Part shown: positions 11,307 to 24,965 of the stretch, piece by piece
How positions within the stretch are numbered: position 1 is the first letter of the stretch
How the letters are laid out: the number at the start of each line of letters is the position of its first letter
Origin: Daphnia pulex
Taxonomy: Eukaryota > Arthropoda > Branchiopoda > Diplostraca > Daphniidae
Length of the DNA stretch: 64,000 bases
Assembly (NCBI RefSeq): GCF_021134715.1
Contig: NC_060021.1
Span: 5,208,001-5,272,000 of the forward strand
Direction of reading: 5' to 3'
Made by a program: the position numbers and the translations under genes
The notes under the pieces: generated by a model
Databases searched by the model: none
What the model was told of the DNA's origin: nothing
What the model saw: only the letters and a program-made list of their open reading frames with translations

Positions 11307-14300
11307 ATCTGAAGTGTAGAAAGAGATAGTAGAGAGAGAGGAAAAGCGCAAACACAAAACGAATCAGTCAACTGTCATCCGTCTCTTTTGATTTCTTATC
11401 TCAACTGCCTCGATCGTTTTCTTATCTCTCGACTATGTAATAGATAACAAAAGTCACACAACTTATTTGACGGCTATGGATATTTTGGATGCTGTAATGC
11501 ATCAATTAATTTTTAAACATAGGGTATTCACACCAATTTTGGGGGTGAATTGAATTTGAGATGGGCGTGCGACGAAGGGAAACGGTAGTAGGAAAATGAA
11601 GCCAAGAAATATCGTACCTGTTTTATGTGTTGGACTGCAGTGGCTGGTGATGAGGCATGAAGAGAGTGTGTCTACGTGGAATGAGCTCGACTTCTCGTTG
11701 GCTTCTGGAGAAACAAGATAATAACACCTGAATTTCACTGTCTCTGCATTAGCTCTTATCGTTTTGTTATCTTGGCTGGTCGACCCAATGACAGCCTGCG
11801 TCGTACGTTTGTTAGCTGATACAACATCGTCGATATGGGAAATCCAACCCCGGGAGAAAGAAACAAAAGACAAACTTTTGATTTTCATTTGAAAATCAAA
11901 CATTTCTTCTTCTCCTTAAAAATGGGGAGGGTTAGTAGTGAGCAACCTGCTCGCCTTGTCTCCGTTAGATTTTCTGTTATATATATACGATCTGGGTCAT
12001 CGCGAATGCCCTTGCACGCTGTGTATACCTCTGGTTAGTACCATCAGTCGAAGGGGTTTTCTTTGAATGGTTCACCATGGCGACCAGTCGACCACCTGCG
12101 ATACGCTGCAGCTCGCGGAGTGGGTTCCGTGCGAGAATCCAGTTCTTTTTGAACGTTTCATTTCGAAATGCTGCTGTTGTTGGCCAACCGACGGTTGTAA
12201 CATCTCCCAAGGCTAAACGTTGTGCACTTGACGACAAACTATTTGGGCGTACCGAATTTCCCAAATACTTGAGATGCGCCGAATATACATTATTTCGCAT
12301 TCTGTAATAGATTTTGGGATCTTGCCATTTCATTCCGACAGATTACTAAATCTCCCCGGCAGTTGAATGATGTTGGTTCGACTTTTTGGACGAAGAGAAT
12401 TTATAAAAACAAATTCCATACCAGCCATTCCAGTTGATATAAAATGTAATATATTATGTAGGTATCCATCCCGTTCGAGCAGTGTAATGTGGGGTCGTGC
12501 CCACCTGTTTTTCTGGCTATTTTATTTTTTGGGCTTCCCTTATATGCCGTTGAATACCTGTTATACTTTTTTGCACCATTTAGATGCGGCTGTATAGCCC
12601 TGTAGGCAACAGTAGTGCATACCCTACGGGACCCAAACCATCACGCTCCCCCCCATTTCAGTGTAGTACCTATTCCTTCCCTCCAATTAGAAACGACGAA
12701 AAGATTGAGTCTGCGTGATCACAGCTCTTCTTCTTGAAAGATTGACAAGTTCACAGATTGAGGAGTGCAACTAACATCGCCTGCCCCGTTAGATCGCCGT
12801 TGCCATTGGCAGTTGTTGACCGTAGAAAATAGGTCGAATTTCGGATTTCTTTGTTGTCCAGGGTTCGGAGCTGACATTGAAATGTCTTCTCAACATGTTT
12901 TTTTTTTTTCTACAAGAATATTCAGCGACGTTGTCAAAACAATATCCATCTTTTGTTAATATCCCGGACCACAGGGAAATAATAACACACCCAATCATTC
13001 AAAGTTGGGTATAAGCTTTTCGTAGAACAAAACTCCCTTTCGAAATAACATCTGCGGAACTGCTCTATAATAACACGAAAGGCACGAATCTGTCACTTTT
13101 TTTGTGTGCGCTAGGCTTCTGCTCTGATGTGTGGTGTGTGATACAATCAATCAATATAACGCCTACCTTAATTGCTGATGGTCGGAAATCCAGACAGAGT
13201 TACTGGCGGTTGCATTAACTCGCAAGAGATATCAAACATGTTCTGCACGAAAGAAAAAAACGCTCCTACGTCTTATACTCTACTACTGCTAGAGTCGTCC
13301 GTTCGTTTGTTTTGGGGGGTTCTGGTTTTTTTTTCCTAGAAACCTGATTATTACACAGACACGGACTCCCGTGCGCGCCTGGATAGCACTTGAACATTTC
13401 TTTCACTTCTCAACGTGGATGTTGTATATATGGCGGTTTTAAGGAGAACCCGTCCAGGACCGGTTTATTCCTCGCTTCGGCCCTTTTTTTTTATTTTTTT
13501 ATTTGAAATGTTACCCATTCAGGGCCCAACCTTTACGTGTTTACCTTTAGTTAATTGTTTGTTGTTTTTTTTCTCCGCTTATAGATCAAATGATTTTCTC
13601 TTTTTTGCATCGCCTATGTGACGAGACAAATTACTAGCACCTGTTTTTTGTACCGGAATGTACCTTGAATTTGTAAGTGGCAAGTTTTTTGTTAAGCGCG
13701 GTGCTGGAAATTACAGGATTATTTTTATTTTATACCAAAGTGAATGGCATGGAGCCGTTTTGGGGTTTGCGGTCGGCTTATTAGAGCTGAGCCATGGCAC
13801 GCGTCACCTATTAGGACTAAAAAAAGAGCGTATCAGTTCACTGAGAACAGGTTGGGCAAATATTTTTCATCGTGGCTTTTGGAATTATGATTTTCCCCTG
13901 AAAGATATTTCCAGTCCTGCGCTTCGGTCGGAATCTTGACAGCCAATAAATTACTAACCGTTTCCTAGAAACACTTTGAACTTTTGAGAAACGTTTTCTT
14001 GAATCTTTCCACAATGTGTATTAGGTAATAAAATGTTCTTTTTTTTTCAATAGAATTTGGATTTTTTTCCCCCGTCCTGGCACTTTGGCGAGACAAATCA
14101 CATGCATTAGAGATGCAAATCAACTTTGATAACCGGGCATTCTCGGCAGCAGTCAAATAAATATATCTGGGCGATAACGAGATTCATGCCGTGTTGTCGT
14201 GCCGACGAAAATATTGATTGTAGCAGCTAGGCGGAGACTTGAGCTTCGTGCTGATTTCAGACAGAGATATAGCGCGCCATAGCCAAATGCATATGTAATT

Positions 14301-17300
14301 TCCCCTGCAAAATAGCGTCATGAATTCATGATGGTGGCCATATAATGCGCCACCGGCATCGAAAGTCCCTTCTTTCACAGAAGAGTTCTTGTGTTATTGC
14401 GGCTGGAAAGATCGAAATAGACGGCAATTAGGTTTTCCTCGGAAAAAGAACGGACAAGAGTGAAAAGATCGCGCGCGATAGCGGCCAGACGCGGCCAACT
14501 CACTTTCATCTCGCGGCTGTCTGATTCCGTATCCCGATCGAGAAGCGACGGACGGACAACATTTGAATAATTTGGCGGCGTATATACTAACTATAGAAAA
14601 CGGTTGATATAGCATTATGTATTAGCGCTGGGCAAAGTTTCCATTTTTATTGTTGTAGCCACTTGTTGTCCCTTTCGCTCTTCTTTCGTGATAAACTTAT
14701 TATTTACCGACGTAATCAAATACGAAATTTCAGAAAGACAGATACTGATGACCTGAAAAGATTGTCAAGATAGCATCCATCTTCTGGCACATTGAGTGAA
14801 GTTGAAGGACTATGACACACGATTCAATGTTTCAAAGTCCAAGACACAATTTTTCATTTGAATTTGTGGCCGAATTTGTTTTCATTCCAAGTTGAGAAAA
14901 GTTGGTGAGTTCCCGAAAAGAAAAAAGAAAAACAAACAAAACAAAAACGGGTTGCTCTGATTGGAATGCCCAATAAATATATGTAAAATAGTCCACCAAT
15001 AATGGGAAAAGTGTCAGAATCTGCACCCGAACCCGGTTTATATCGGCGGGTTGCCAAACTGATGGAGTTATTCAAATTGCTATGACAATGATCAATCAGC
15101 GAATATCTTTCACTTCTCGTCTATAGGATCGAGTCTTGTCAAGGCTTTATGCAAAGGGTGTACAATAAATTATGCGTACCCCCGAATGAGTTTCAATTGC
15201 TCCTAAACTTTTTAAAATGGTAATGACCACCTTTATTATTGCCATATATATCTTGATAAATGCAGCAGGTTTAATGGTTATTGTGAGAAAAATTGCAGGT
15301 GTGCTCAGTACGATAGTATTACGAGTTTAAGTAGCGGTTTTTCCCCGAGTTTTTTCGCGCAACAGCTGACCCGTTCCACGTAAAAGACACTTTTTAAAAG
15401 AATCAGCTGTCAAGCAAGTTTCGAAAAGTTGCTGCCCGACATTATCTTGAATTTACAATTGCTCGTCGTCTTGGCTCATATAATTCATCAGCCGTTTGGG
15501 AAAAATTCACGCATAATATTATAGGCCATGCAAATAGGACTATCCACGAATATGGAATGAATATTGTTCTGTCTTAAAGATTTCCTACCAAAGTGAATCT
15601 TTGAAAACCAGTCCAACCGGCCTATTTAGTAAAATTTTCAACAGACACGATCATATGTTAGGTTAGTCATCTGCGATTACAGTTCGGTCATTTGCATGGC
15701 GTTATGCAAGGTTTCGTGTTCACACAACAACTCCTTCATTTATATCGTAGTCTTTCGATCGAATGACACCATATTATTTCTTTTTAAATTAAAAAAAAAA
15801 CTCGTTTTTCTAATTCGGTTTTCTTCATGCACATGTATGTAATCTGACTGAGTGCTTTTTGTTGCTGGTACTTGTTACCAACCTCCTTAACTAGAATTTG
15901 AGGTAAGCTACAAGCTGTCCGATCACTTTGTTTGCAAAGATTTACATGGCAAAAATGGAGGTTAATCAAACCCTCCCAAATAGTCTTGCAGTCTATATAT
16001 ATTAAGCTTAACAACATTAGAATAATTTTGAACCACTTTCAAAAAGGAAACTTAATCTCAAAAGTAACCTAGTTGTTTGTTGATTTGATATTTTGGACAT
16101 GACTGTTATTGGTTGCGGTTGCGTGGTCTTTTGTTGCGTATCCTTCGTGGAACCAGCAGAGGAACTACGTACAAACTTGTCCTTGTAACGCCAACAGCAT
16201 TGACATGTCTCCCTACTTTTCTTTGATTTGATTTAATTAAATTTTTTTCTTTCGCGATCCGAATACCAGCTCAGATCAAGGCGATGAAAGATGGACAAAG
16301 ATGAAAGCGAAAGGCCCTCCTGCTGCTGTGCTGGGCCAATCGAGGATCTGGCGTAACAACACCCATCTTGTCAAGTGTATCCAGTTTGATTATAATAACA
16401 ACAAACAACGAAAGCCTTAAACATACACGCCGTATATAAGGCTCGAAGAAAAAAGAAAACTTGTTGGACACTTCCCAATAGTTTGGCTGGTTTAGGTTTA
16501 TAAAGAAGCGGACCCATCGAACCAGCAGGAACGATCAAGTGACCAAATGAGACGAAGATTTGTATAAGGCAGGACAGAGCAAAGTACCGAACACGTTCGC
16601 TGGACGGTTGGTTGGATGTGTCCGTGTCGAACGACACGCACCCAACCGTAGCGCCTTTATGCTGTTAATAAACCCGTCGGAATCTGCATGAGGTAACCAG
16701 TGGATTCCATCCACCGCTCACTCGATAGCAATCTTTGACTTGGATGACGGACAACTGGATGAGGGAGCGTGCTACACATCACGTACGCCAGTTGGGCCAC
16801 GAGCCCAGAAGGATGGAAACTCATGGCATTGTGAATTAGGTCTAATATTTCTCTTCTTATAAACAATAGTCTGAAAATCTATTAAAAATTCAGGGCGACC
16901 TCGAACCCCCCGACAGGAAGAATGACTACGTGCCACCGCGATGTGAATGCCAGCACACTTTCAAAGTAGCCTAGTAGTGATAACCGATGAGGCACAAGGA
17001 TCCGCGAGAGATTGAATACGCGCGCGTAGCCCATCATCCAAAATAAGCTAACCGTCCTAATAACACGGGTGGGGTCTTGTTTTTGTCCGAAAGATTCCCC
17101 CCTGTGGCCGCGGCCAAAACAGAGTTATTAATCAACATGGCTTTCCGTTTCGGAGATCCCTGTGAGACTGCAAACCTGTTATTAATATACGAATCTGATC
17201 TGACTCTAGCAATCTTCCACTTTTCTTTCGAAGATTTCGACGTCGAAAGTATGCCATCGCTATAAGAAGCTGCTGTGCTAGTGGCACCAGTAGTAGCCCC

Positions 17301-20300
17301 TATATGGAAGCACACGGGGAAAACAAAACAGAGACTTTCAAATGAAGTGATCCGAAAAAGAAAAAAGACTAAAGCGTGAAATAATTAAGCGGCCAGTGTT
17401 CAGACGCAAACACGCGATGTGCTTTTTAATTTTATGGAGGATTTTTTTGTATATATCCATTTTTTTGTTGGCTAATCTTGGACTAGACATAATAAATGAC
17501 GTGGGCCAGAATTATGCTAACTGACCATGACGTTTGGTCTGTACTAATCACCTATTTAAGGTAATAGCAATAGTCGTTTTTTTTTAAAATCCTGATTGCT
17601 GGTGGCTTTATAGCGCTTTATAGTACCATAGGTCAAACAGTGGTTATCTCTGGAAACATTTCACCGTTGAGACCGGCAGATGATTAATAAATGTTATATT
17701 ACCATTTCGAGAATTCAACTGAATTTCTAACGTCAAAAAGCCAATCTGATTGCCTTTCTAAAGAGAAAGTCAATCAATAGAGTTTCCGCACGTTAATTGG
17801 ACAACACATTTCGCCAAATAGAATAAGATAGACAGGAAAGATATAATGCGTGATTCGATTTGACATGCATATGCAGGTAGTAGCTACGGTAAACACAGAC
17901 ATTCCAAGAACGGCTGGGACAGAAAAGCAGCATCTAGTTGGTAACAAGACGTACGCCGTGTAAAACTACAAAAAACATCGAGAAGGCATTTTGTTGCGTG
18001 TCAGCAGCATTTTTTCTTTGACTTCTGACGTGTTGGACAGAATTTTCGAATTTGAGGAGAAAGTCGTTTTTTAACTCGACAAGATTGTTGTCAATATCTA
18101 AACATGGTTCAGCGCTGAAATAAGTAATATATGGTAGGCACGTTACCCTTTTCTGTACCCTTTTCCAGGCAGAAAGCCAAACCAAAAGAACACGCTGTAC
18201 ACTCGAAAGTTGACATAGTAAGTCATCTTTATTCATGGCAATAACTGTGACGACGGCAAAACATGCCTGCACGCTGCACCTATCCGACATTTTAGCCCAT
18301 GGCTCTCAGTTTCGGTGTCAAACGGTACAGCGAGTACAGGGACTTTGATATTTTGACCAGACAGCATTGGGATAAGAATATTTCAGTCATCATAAATACG
18401 TGCGTATAGAGAACGTGCTAGAGAGATTTTTGCAACTGACTTGATTTTCCCTTCTTGAACCAAAACAAGAAAAGTTCTTACATTTATTTTTTTACGAAAA
18501 TTTCTTGGCAAGCTCTTACCTGGTATGGTGCAGATCGTTTTCCGGTAGCCGTTCACCGTTAATTACGATATACTGGTTTCATGTTTTTTCTCTCTCAGCG
18601 TTTTTCCAGCTCAAGAACCTGTAAGACTGTATAGGCGCTTTCACAATTTCGAGATGAAAGATAAGGAGAAAGAAAAAATGAAATAGACACGGCAAGTTTT
18701 AATATAGCCGGGAGTGTAACATTTAGGAAATCTTTCGAGGCGACAGATTTTATCTATTTTTCATTCATCACCGGTAACTTTTCAAATGTTAGGCGGATAC
18801 AGGCCTACCCGGTGAGCTCACGATTATGTAAGCGAGAGAACGACAAAACGTGAGCGACACTCGTCGTATACAGTGCCATTGGGCATTATAGCTACGACTT
18901 ATCTTGCCCTATCTTTCCCTACATCTTTCGTAAACCATGCTTGTCTTTATCTAGGCTGAGCTTTGATCTGAGAGGGATTTGGGGTATGAAACGCTATGAT
19001 GCATGTTGTCTGTGACTCTAGACTATACTTGCTCCCAAGACTTCTCTCAAACGTCTATGTAAAATGGATGCTAGCTAGTCTTATAATAAACAACTTGAGA
19101 GAAAGGAAACTTCACTTCAGATAGCGCCAATTTTTTTAGAGATATTTGCTGCGTCGTAGAAAGTCAAACCAGATATCATATCGATGCTGAAAACACAAAA
19201 TTTAATGCATTTGCGTCACTTCAGGTGTGATAATCTGCTAATCAGATGGCCTGAAGTTTTATGGGATCTTATCGACTGTCTTTGCTTACTGATTAACCAA
19301 ATCCTGGACGGTGTGTGGACACAACAAAAAATCTAAAAACAACCGAAAAGTAAACGCGCCAGATTATGGATTTTATGTAACCTGTTGCCTCATCGTCGTT
19401 AGAAATTCATCATGAATTTTAAGTAATGAACATGAAATTTCTGAGAACCCATTAGTAAATTCAAAACGTGAAAAACTGTCAAAATCATATTCGTATAGTA
19501 GACTATGCACCTTATTAGAACTAACCATCACAAGAACATGGATTATCTAAAGATTACGTCTCAACGTCTGTCTGCAGGATGCAGGCGATGCAGGTTAGGT
19601 AGATGCGGGATTGTAAAGGTCTTTTGATACCTTGTGCATACAGCCTCAAAACAGGCTGTAATTTATTCATTATTGATGAAAGGAGAAGCCAAGAAGGCGT
19701 TACCCTAGTTTTTAAATACGTGCGGTATCTAGATTTTAAATTTAAACTTTGTGTATTCAATTTATACCGCTAGATGGCGTACACGCTCAGAATCGATTAC
19801 TTTTCAGACGGGCGTCCCTAAACTGCGAAAGCGAAACGCGAAACGCGAAACGCCTAAAATGCGGAAAAGCTGTGCGAAACGGACCAAAATTTTGGGACCG
19901 TTTCGCGGGACCAAATGCCGGAGGGCATACTAAAGAGCGAAACATCTTGCGAAACAAAAAGTTTTCCTTTTCTCCACAGAGGTCCAAATTGACGGAGATT
20001 GCCGCCATTTTTCATTGTCTCCCGCTATGATGAGGCATTAAAGGAGGAAGGGGGGCAATCAAATTCGATTTCTTCGCCACTACCCCTGTATGTTTTCATG
20101 CGCATTTTACGATTATTAAACTAATGAAAGACATAGAGCAGCACGTTATGGTGATATTTTTAAATAATAAAATATTAGGTAATGGCCCAGGGATTATACA
20201 TTACATTAAATAATTTTAAATTATAACCAGAAGGTACGTGCTCAAAGAAAGAATCGGCCATAACAGTATGAGTGCCTTATATCAAGCTAAAAATCAAAGC

Positions 20301-20928
20301 TACCATGTTCCAAATCAAGCTAAAATTTAATCAGCTAAAACTTTCCTTAAAAGTTAAAATTAAGAATGTTAATCTGATTGACACTGATACATGGAAACGA
20401 GAAGTTCCATTAATATTTTTATAACAATCTTCTAATTAAAAACACCTATTGCATATTGCATTCAAGGTATTCCGTATTCAACTATTCATGGTCAACACAC
20501 AAATAGACCAGCGGACCAGCCATAAGGTGCGCGAAACTCGAAGTCTCGAAAATTTGAAACTCTTAACAATTTGTTTGTTGACGGCGTCCATTGTCGTCTG
20601 CTACCAAGAAGACGTTTACACTTTACACTGCGACGTTTCGCACACACCGATTTCGCAGTTTAGTACGGACCCAAAGACTAAAATGCGAAACAGGGTCCCA
20701 ACTTTTGGGTCCGTTTCGCACAGCTGTTTCGCATTTTAGGCGTTTCGCGTTTCGCGTTTCGCTTTCGCAGTTTAGGGACGCCCATTTCAGACGAAGCCGC
20801 AAGGGGCTGTAAAATCGACGACAGCATTTTGTGATATTTTCACGATTGTTTGTCGTCTGTTACATTGTAAAACTTGTGTGTACGTTTCTGTGTCCTATTG
20901 TTTGGCGCGTTTTTGAGAAAGAATCATT
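11307..20928. other. Long region with no recognised coding gene
   Basis: Apart from the foldback element at 19.8-20.8 kb, I found no reading frame with family resemblance. The part nearest 11.3 kb should hold the promoter, 5' UTR exon and first intron of the PLDL-motif gene. A reading frame at 17034-17315 on the minus strand lacks recognisable homology. Enhancers or non-coding RNA cannot be judged by eye. Confidence 0.4.
19801..20792. mobile_element. Non-autonomous foldback DNA transposon with 9-bp target duplication
   Basis: The ends GGGCGTCCCTAAACTGCGAA (19810 rightwards) and its reverse complement (ending 20783) form terminal inverted repeats. They continue through a GCGAAAC-rich subterminal block on both sides. 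Inside each arm is a further near-palindrome (GCGAAACGGACC...GGACCGTTTCGC). Flanks are TTTTCAGAC at 19801-19809 and ATTTCAGAC at 20784-20792, a 9-bp target duplication with one mismatch. The core is about 974 bp and no transposase frame is visible. A 9-bp duplication would fit the Mutator-like superfamily, but that assignment is inferred. The right end lies 136 bp before the MCRS1 start codon. Confidence 0.85.
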
Positions 20929-22939
20929 ATGGATTCATTACAAACGCTCACTCCAAAAGCCGGTTCAGAAATTGATACCGAGTTAGAGGAGGAGATCCAA
21001 GGAGGAATGGCTGGCCCTTCGAGTCTGAATGCCCAGCATCAACGACGAAGGTTTGCATTAGCCGAATCAACACCAACATTACCATGAAGCCACGTTGCTA
21101 ATGCTTTCATTTTTTTTAACCAGTTCTACTCGCTCTATCAAACGAAGAAAGTTTGACGATGAGCTCGTCGAATCAAGTCTCAATATGGGAGGTTCAAATT
21201 TGACTCCAATCCCTGTACGTGGTACCAGGAGCAGATTTTCTATCAGTGGTGGGTTTTTTTCCTTTCAGATCTTTCATTTGTGATGAGCAAATGATGTCAC
21301 AGTCTAATATGATATCACAGTTGATGAAGGGATTACTTCAAGTTCTACAGTCATTCCCTCCAACAGTATGGTCAATTTGCCTTCCATTTTACAAGAGACA
21401 AGAAGAAAGGCCAGTAAAGTTAAACAAGTGAGTCAACAAATAGTTTATTACAGTTTAACAGTGATGTGCATCTTCAATCACAATTTTGCATTAGGCTTTT
21501 CGAAGACCTAGGAGACCAAGAGCTTCTCAGCCAACAGCAACCAAAGATCTTGGTCGCTGGAAACCCACCGATGATCTCTCCCTTATTACAGCTGTTCAGC
21601 AGGTACCGCAAGATGGACTTTGTTGGTTGATTCTCATTCTAAAAGTTATTAATATGTATGATTTTGCAGACTGGTGACTTACTTGCAGTTCACAGAGGTG
21701 TAAAATTCTCTTGTCACTTCACTTTAACTGAAATCACTGAACGCTGGTATGCTCTACTATACGACAAGTCGGTTTCGCGATTGGCACTAGCCGCATTGAG
21801 AAACCTGCATCCACAAACCGTGGCTTCCGTTCAAGCTAAAGCACTGTACACCAAAGCCGAGGAACAATTACTTGCCACCACATCTTCAGTACAACGCTTA
21901 TTTAAATTTTTCATATATTTCTAAGAAAACATCTTTTCATTCAAATCTTTTTATAGACAAGCCAGCCAACATTGGAAACCTTTGAAAAACTGCTTCAGGA
22001 TAATGCAACAGTTTTCCACGCGGCCCGTACAGCTCAAGCACTTCAAGCCCATTGGCAACTTATGAAACAGTATCACTTGCTACCTGATCAGTCTGGTAAG
22101 TTTCTCTGTTTAAATTAACAAGGAAAGATTAATAATGGTGAATATGTTGAGTTCTTTAGTTCAACCACTACCTAAAAGTGATCACGTCGTCTCGTTCACT
22201 GACGCCGACGAATTATTACGCGATTCTGAACTGGTGAGCACGGAACGTGACGAAGTTCTCGAAGCCGAATTAGCACAAAATGATCGGTAATATATAACCA
22301 TTGTCTTGCTTTCCACTCGTTCAATCTTCAAACGTTTGTTTTCTTACTCATAGGTTGGCCAAAACGGAGATAAAACAGTTGGAGAACGAAGTCGGACGCT
22401 GGCAAGTCCTCGTCGAGGCTGTAACGGGCATCAGTCCTCCAGATTTCGACGCGCAGACTCTTGCCGTACTCCGTGGAAGGCTTGTACGATATCTTATGCG
22501 TTCCAGAGAGGTAAAAAAAAAAAAATTTTGTTTTCAATTGCATTTGCTGACACATTTATTTAATAGGTTACGTTTGGTCGAACAACTGCTGGTGGCACAG
22601 TTGACATTGATTTGTCTCTGGAAGGACCCGCCTGGAAGATCTCAAGACGACAGGGGGTCCTTAAACTTAGAGCATCCGGTGAATTCCTTATCAGTAACGA
22701 AGGTCGCAGACCATTTTTTGTTGACGGTAAACCAGTCTTATCTGGAAGCCGAAGTAAACTGTCCAATAATTGTGTCTTAGAGGTAAAGAAATACTTAGAA
22801 ATTTTATTTAGCTATTTTTTATTCACTCATGCTTTTCTGTTTTATTAAGATTGCCGGATTGAAGTTTGTGTTTCTTATTAATCAAGAATTGATTAATGCA
22901 ATCCGGACGGAAGCTGCGCGAGGGAACGCTCCAATCTAA
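20929..22939 (+). CDS. Mcrs1: MCRS1, microspherule protein 1 (FHA domain; INO80/NSL complex subunit)
   Basis: MCRS1 is a nuclear FHA-domain protein found in the INO80 and NSL chromatin complexes and on spindle microtubule ends (Rcd5 in Drosophila). Exons are 20929-21050, 21124-21248, 21321-21427, 21495-21602, 21670-21888, 21957-22095, 22160-22286, 22354-22510, 22567-22782 and 22850-22939, all in frame. Landmarks are the N-terminal TRSIKRRKFDDELVESSL, then KDLGRWKPTDDLSLITAV, ERWYALLYD and ALQAHWQLMKQY. A coiled-coil stretch ends with TLAVLRGRLVRYLMRSREV. The C-terminal FHA domain (about residues 365-460) reads DLSLEGPAWKISRRQGVLKL and ISNEGRRPFFVDGKPVL. Exon 3 was set by the only frame that joins exon 2 to exon 4, so that border is the least certain. 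The gene looks intact. Confidence 0.94.
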
Positions 22940-23192
22940 TAAGCAAAACAATGATGCAAAACGCTCGACTCTTTACTCCCCACCATACCGGAATCTGTTT
23001 GTTCGATCACATGCTAGCCGTGCAATGTAATACAAGTTGCGAATTTCCGCTTGTCGTCATGGCGCAGCGAAGTTCGTTAATTCAGTCACTCATCGACTTG
23101 TATTTTTCTCACATTTTTTCATTGGTTGAATTGAAGAAGCAGAAAAGAAATGTTATGCTTATTTTGTTGCGTTGGTACATACGATAGGTGAG

Positions 23193-24193
23193 TTAAGGTA
23201 GCGGTAGTGTCGGTGGCGTGCAGTGGATGTGGCTGCAGTCGATCCGACAACCAATGTCGATGGAAGAACAAACATCCCCACCCGTACTTAGATAGAAGCC
23301 CTTGGTGCAAGTGCCGGCGTCGATGGTCTCTTTCGCCTCCCATTCAGCGTCCGATGCCGTGAAGTGAGCCGTGGAAAGAGGTCGCCATCGCGTTGGATGT
23401 TTTTCCCCGACCCTCACCTGCAGTTAGAAAGAATGAAATGAAAATATTACGATCTCTAGTGCAATGGTCGATTTGATACCCATCCATTGCCGAATAAGGC
23501 TTGTCGATTCTGATGGGCGCTGCAAACATCTCGGCGAAAGTCTTCGATGAACGAGTACAAATGTTTCAGGAGAATACCTCCAGCTCGCGTTTTCAACGTA
23601 CCCAAACGCCACCAGTCGTCCGTTCCTGGACGTTTAATCCAGCCGGTATAGCAGGAAAGATGTCCTTCTCGATGTGCTTGGACGAAACAGGCCACAGTTT
23701 CGTCCAATTTCCACGGCAAAGGAGCCATCAATTTGGCTCCGGTTCCTTCACCACCAAAACGGTCTACCTGGACGCCACATCCGACGTTTTCCACCACAAC
23801 TCTGTCACTCGGGTTTACTCGATGGGGATCGTCGCCAGTTATCGGATCCCAGACAGAAAATAGCGCAATCTAGTCTCGCAAAACATAGAAAGTGTTCAAT
23901 TGAAACTTAGAACAATTGGAGGAAACAAATGACCTTATTGTTATGTTTCATATCGTCGGTCAGCTGCTGAATCCCAAAGTAGCCACAGCTCCAACCGCAC
24001 ACCATGAAGTAAGACCCGGATGTTGTTCTTTCTACCGTGACTTCGTTGTAGAACAAGTCGACGCACTCGTCGTCTGGTTGGAATCTGAGATGAACTGACC
24101 GGGCAGCGCAACACTCACCTAATTCCAAATAATGACCAATGTAGTTTGCAGACGAGGTTATTCGATTGAACAATTACTGTTCGATGAAGCCAT
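23193..24193 (-). CDS. DUF3472-family protein, 271 residues, four exons
   Basis: Exons from 5' to 3' are 24178-24193, 23934-24118, 23480-23869 and 23193-23417. The first exon is only 16 bp (MASSN plus one base) and is followed by a 59-bp intron; without that splice the frame is closed by a stop. The mature frame reads MASSNSECCAARSVHLRFQP. Family landmarks are RSVHLRFQP, DLFYNEVTVE, GWSCGYFGIQ, ALFSVWDP, VDRFGGEGTGAKLM, GWIKRPG, HLYSFIEDFRRD, FGNGW and GFYLSTGGD. DUF3472 proteins often carry an N-terminal DUF5077 segment, which is absent here. Biochemical function is unknown, and I saw no signal peptide. It is tail to tail with MCRS1, with stops 253 bp apart. Confidence 0.87.
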
Positions 24194-24689
24194 TGCTTGA
24201 TTATGGATTAAGCTGGACGAAGTTGAAGTAGAGAAACTGCAAATGCAAGGACAGACCGTGCAGCGTTCAAAAGAAAATTGAAAAATGGGCCACTGAGGTT
24301 TTCAAGACTCTGCTGACAGGAATTGGCAATATGAATATTTGACTGAAGTTGTGATTGTGAAACCCAGAGGTGCGGCAGTGCCATATGGTTAGCTTGTCTT
24401 CCCGTCCGTGAGCGTACTTTCACGCAAACAGATGGCGCCTGTTTGAAAGAGGTTAGAGGTATATGTATACACAAAATATTTGTTTTCTATTTTTACTTCT
24501 TGCCTTTACCAAAATGGAAAGGCGTTGACGTTCTCGTATTTACTGTGTTAATTTTTTTGGGCGAGATGGAGGAAGATGGAACTATTTTGTTTGGGATGTG
24601 TGACGTTCAGGCCAGTGTCTGGGGACTTTCAGGCCAGTAAAAAAAAATATGAGTGAATGAACACATGAATGTTTGATGTACCGGTATGG

Positions 24690-24965
24690 CGACCGTAGAA
24701 CTCCACCGACAAAAGAACCCCAATATTTTTAATATTTTCCAAAATTTCTTTGTATGCGACAGTAGAATTCCAAAGAAATACGAATTCCTTTTTAAAATAT
24801 TAATTAAAATACCCGACAATAGACCACTGCGCGACAATAGAACTCCATTAATTCTATAATTATTTTCATGCTCGACAATAGAACTCCATTGAATTTTAAA
24901 TATCTTAAATGTTCGTTAGAACTCCAACGAAAAATTATTCGCATGCCCGACAGTAGAACTCCACT
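24690..24965. repeat. Degenerate tandem array of a GACARTAGAACTCCAY motif
   Basis: The motif occurs at about 24691, 24758, 24815 (partial), 24833, 24874, 24914 (partial) and 24949, all in the same orientation, separated by AT-rich filler of variable length. Spacing is irregular (about 18 to 67 bp), so it is not a simple satellite. No reading frame crosses it. Confidence 0.7.

Noticed and set aside
13658..13939. Plus-strand frame of 93 residues
   Set aside because: No motif, no splice partners, AT-rich low-information sequence.
16880..16925. tRNA-like GGGGTTCGAGGTCGCCC on the minus strand
   Set aside because: Looks like a T-arm, but no matching acceptor stem, D-arm or anticodon stem could be drawn upstream.
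17034..17315. Minus-strand frame of 93 residues beginning MCFHIGATTGATS
   Set aside because: Ser/Thr-rich and low complexity at the start, no recognised family, no supporting splice partners; kept out of the gene list.
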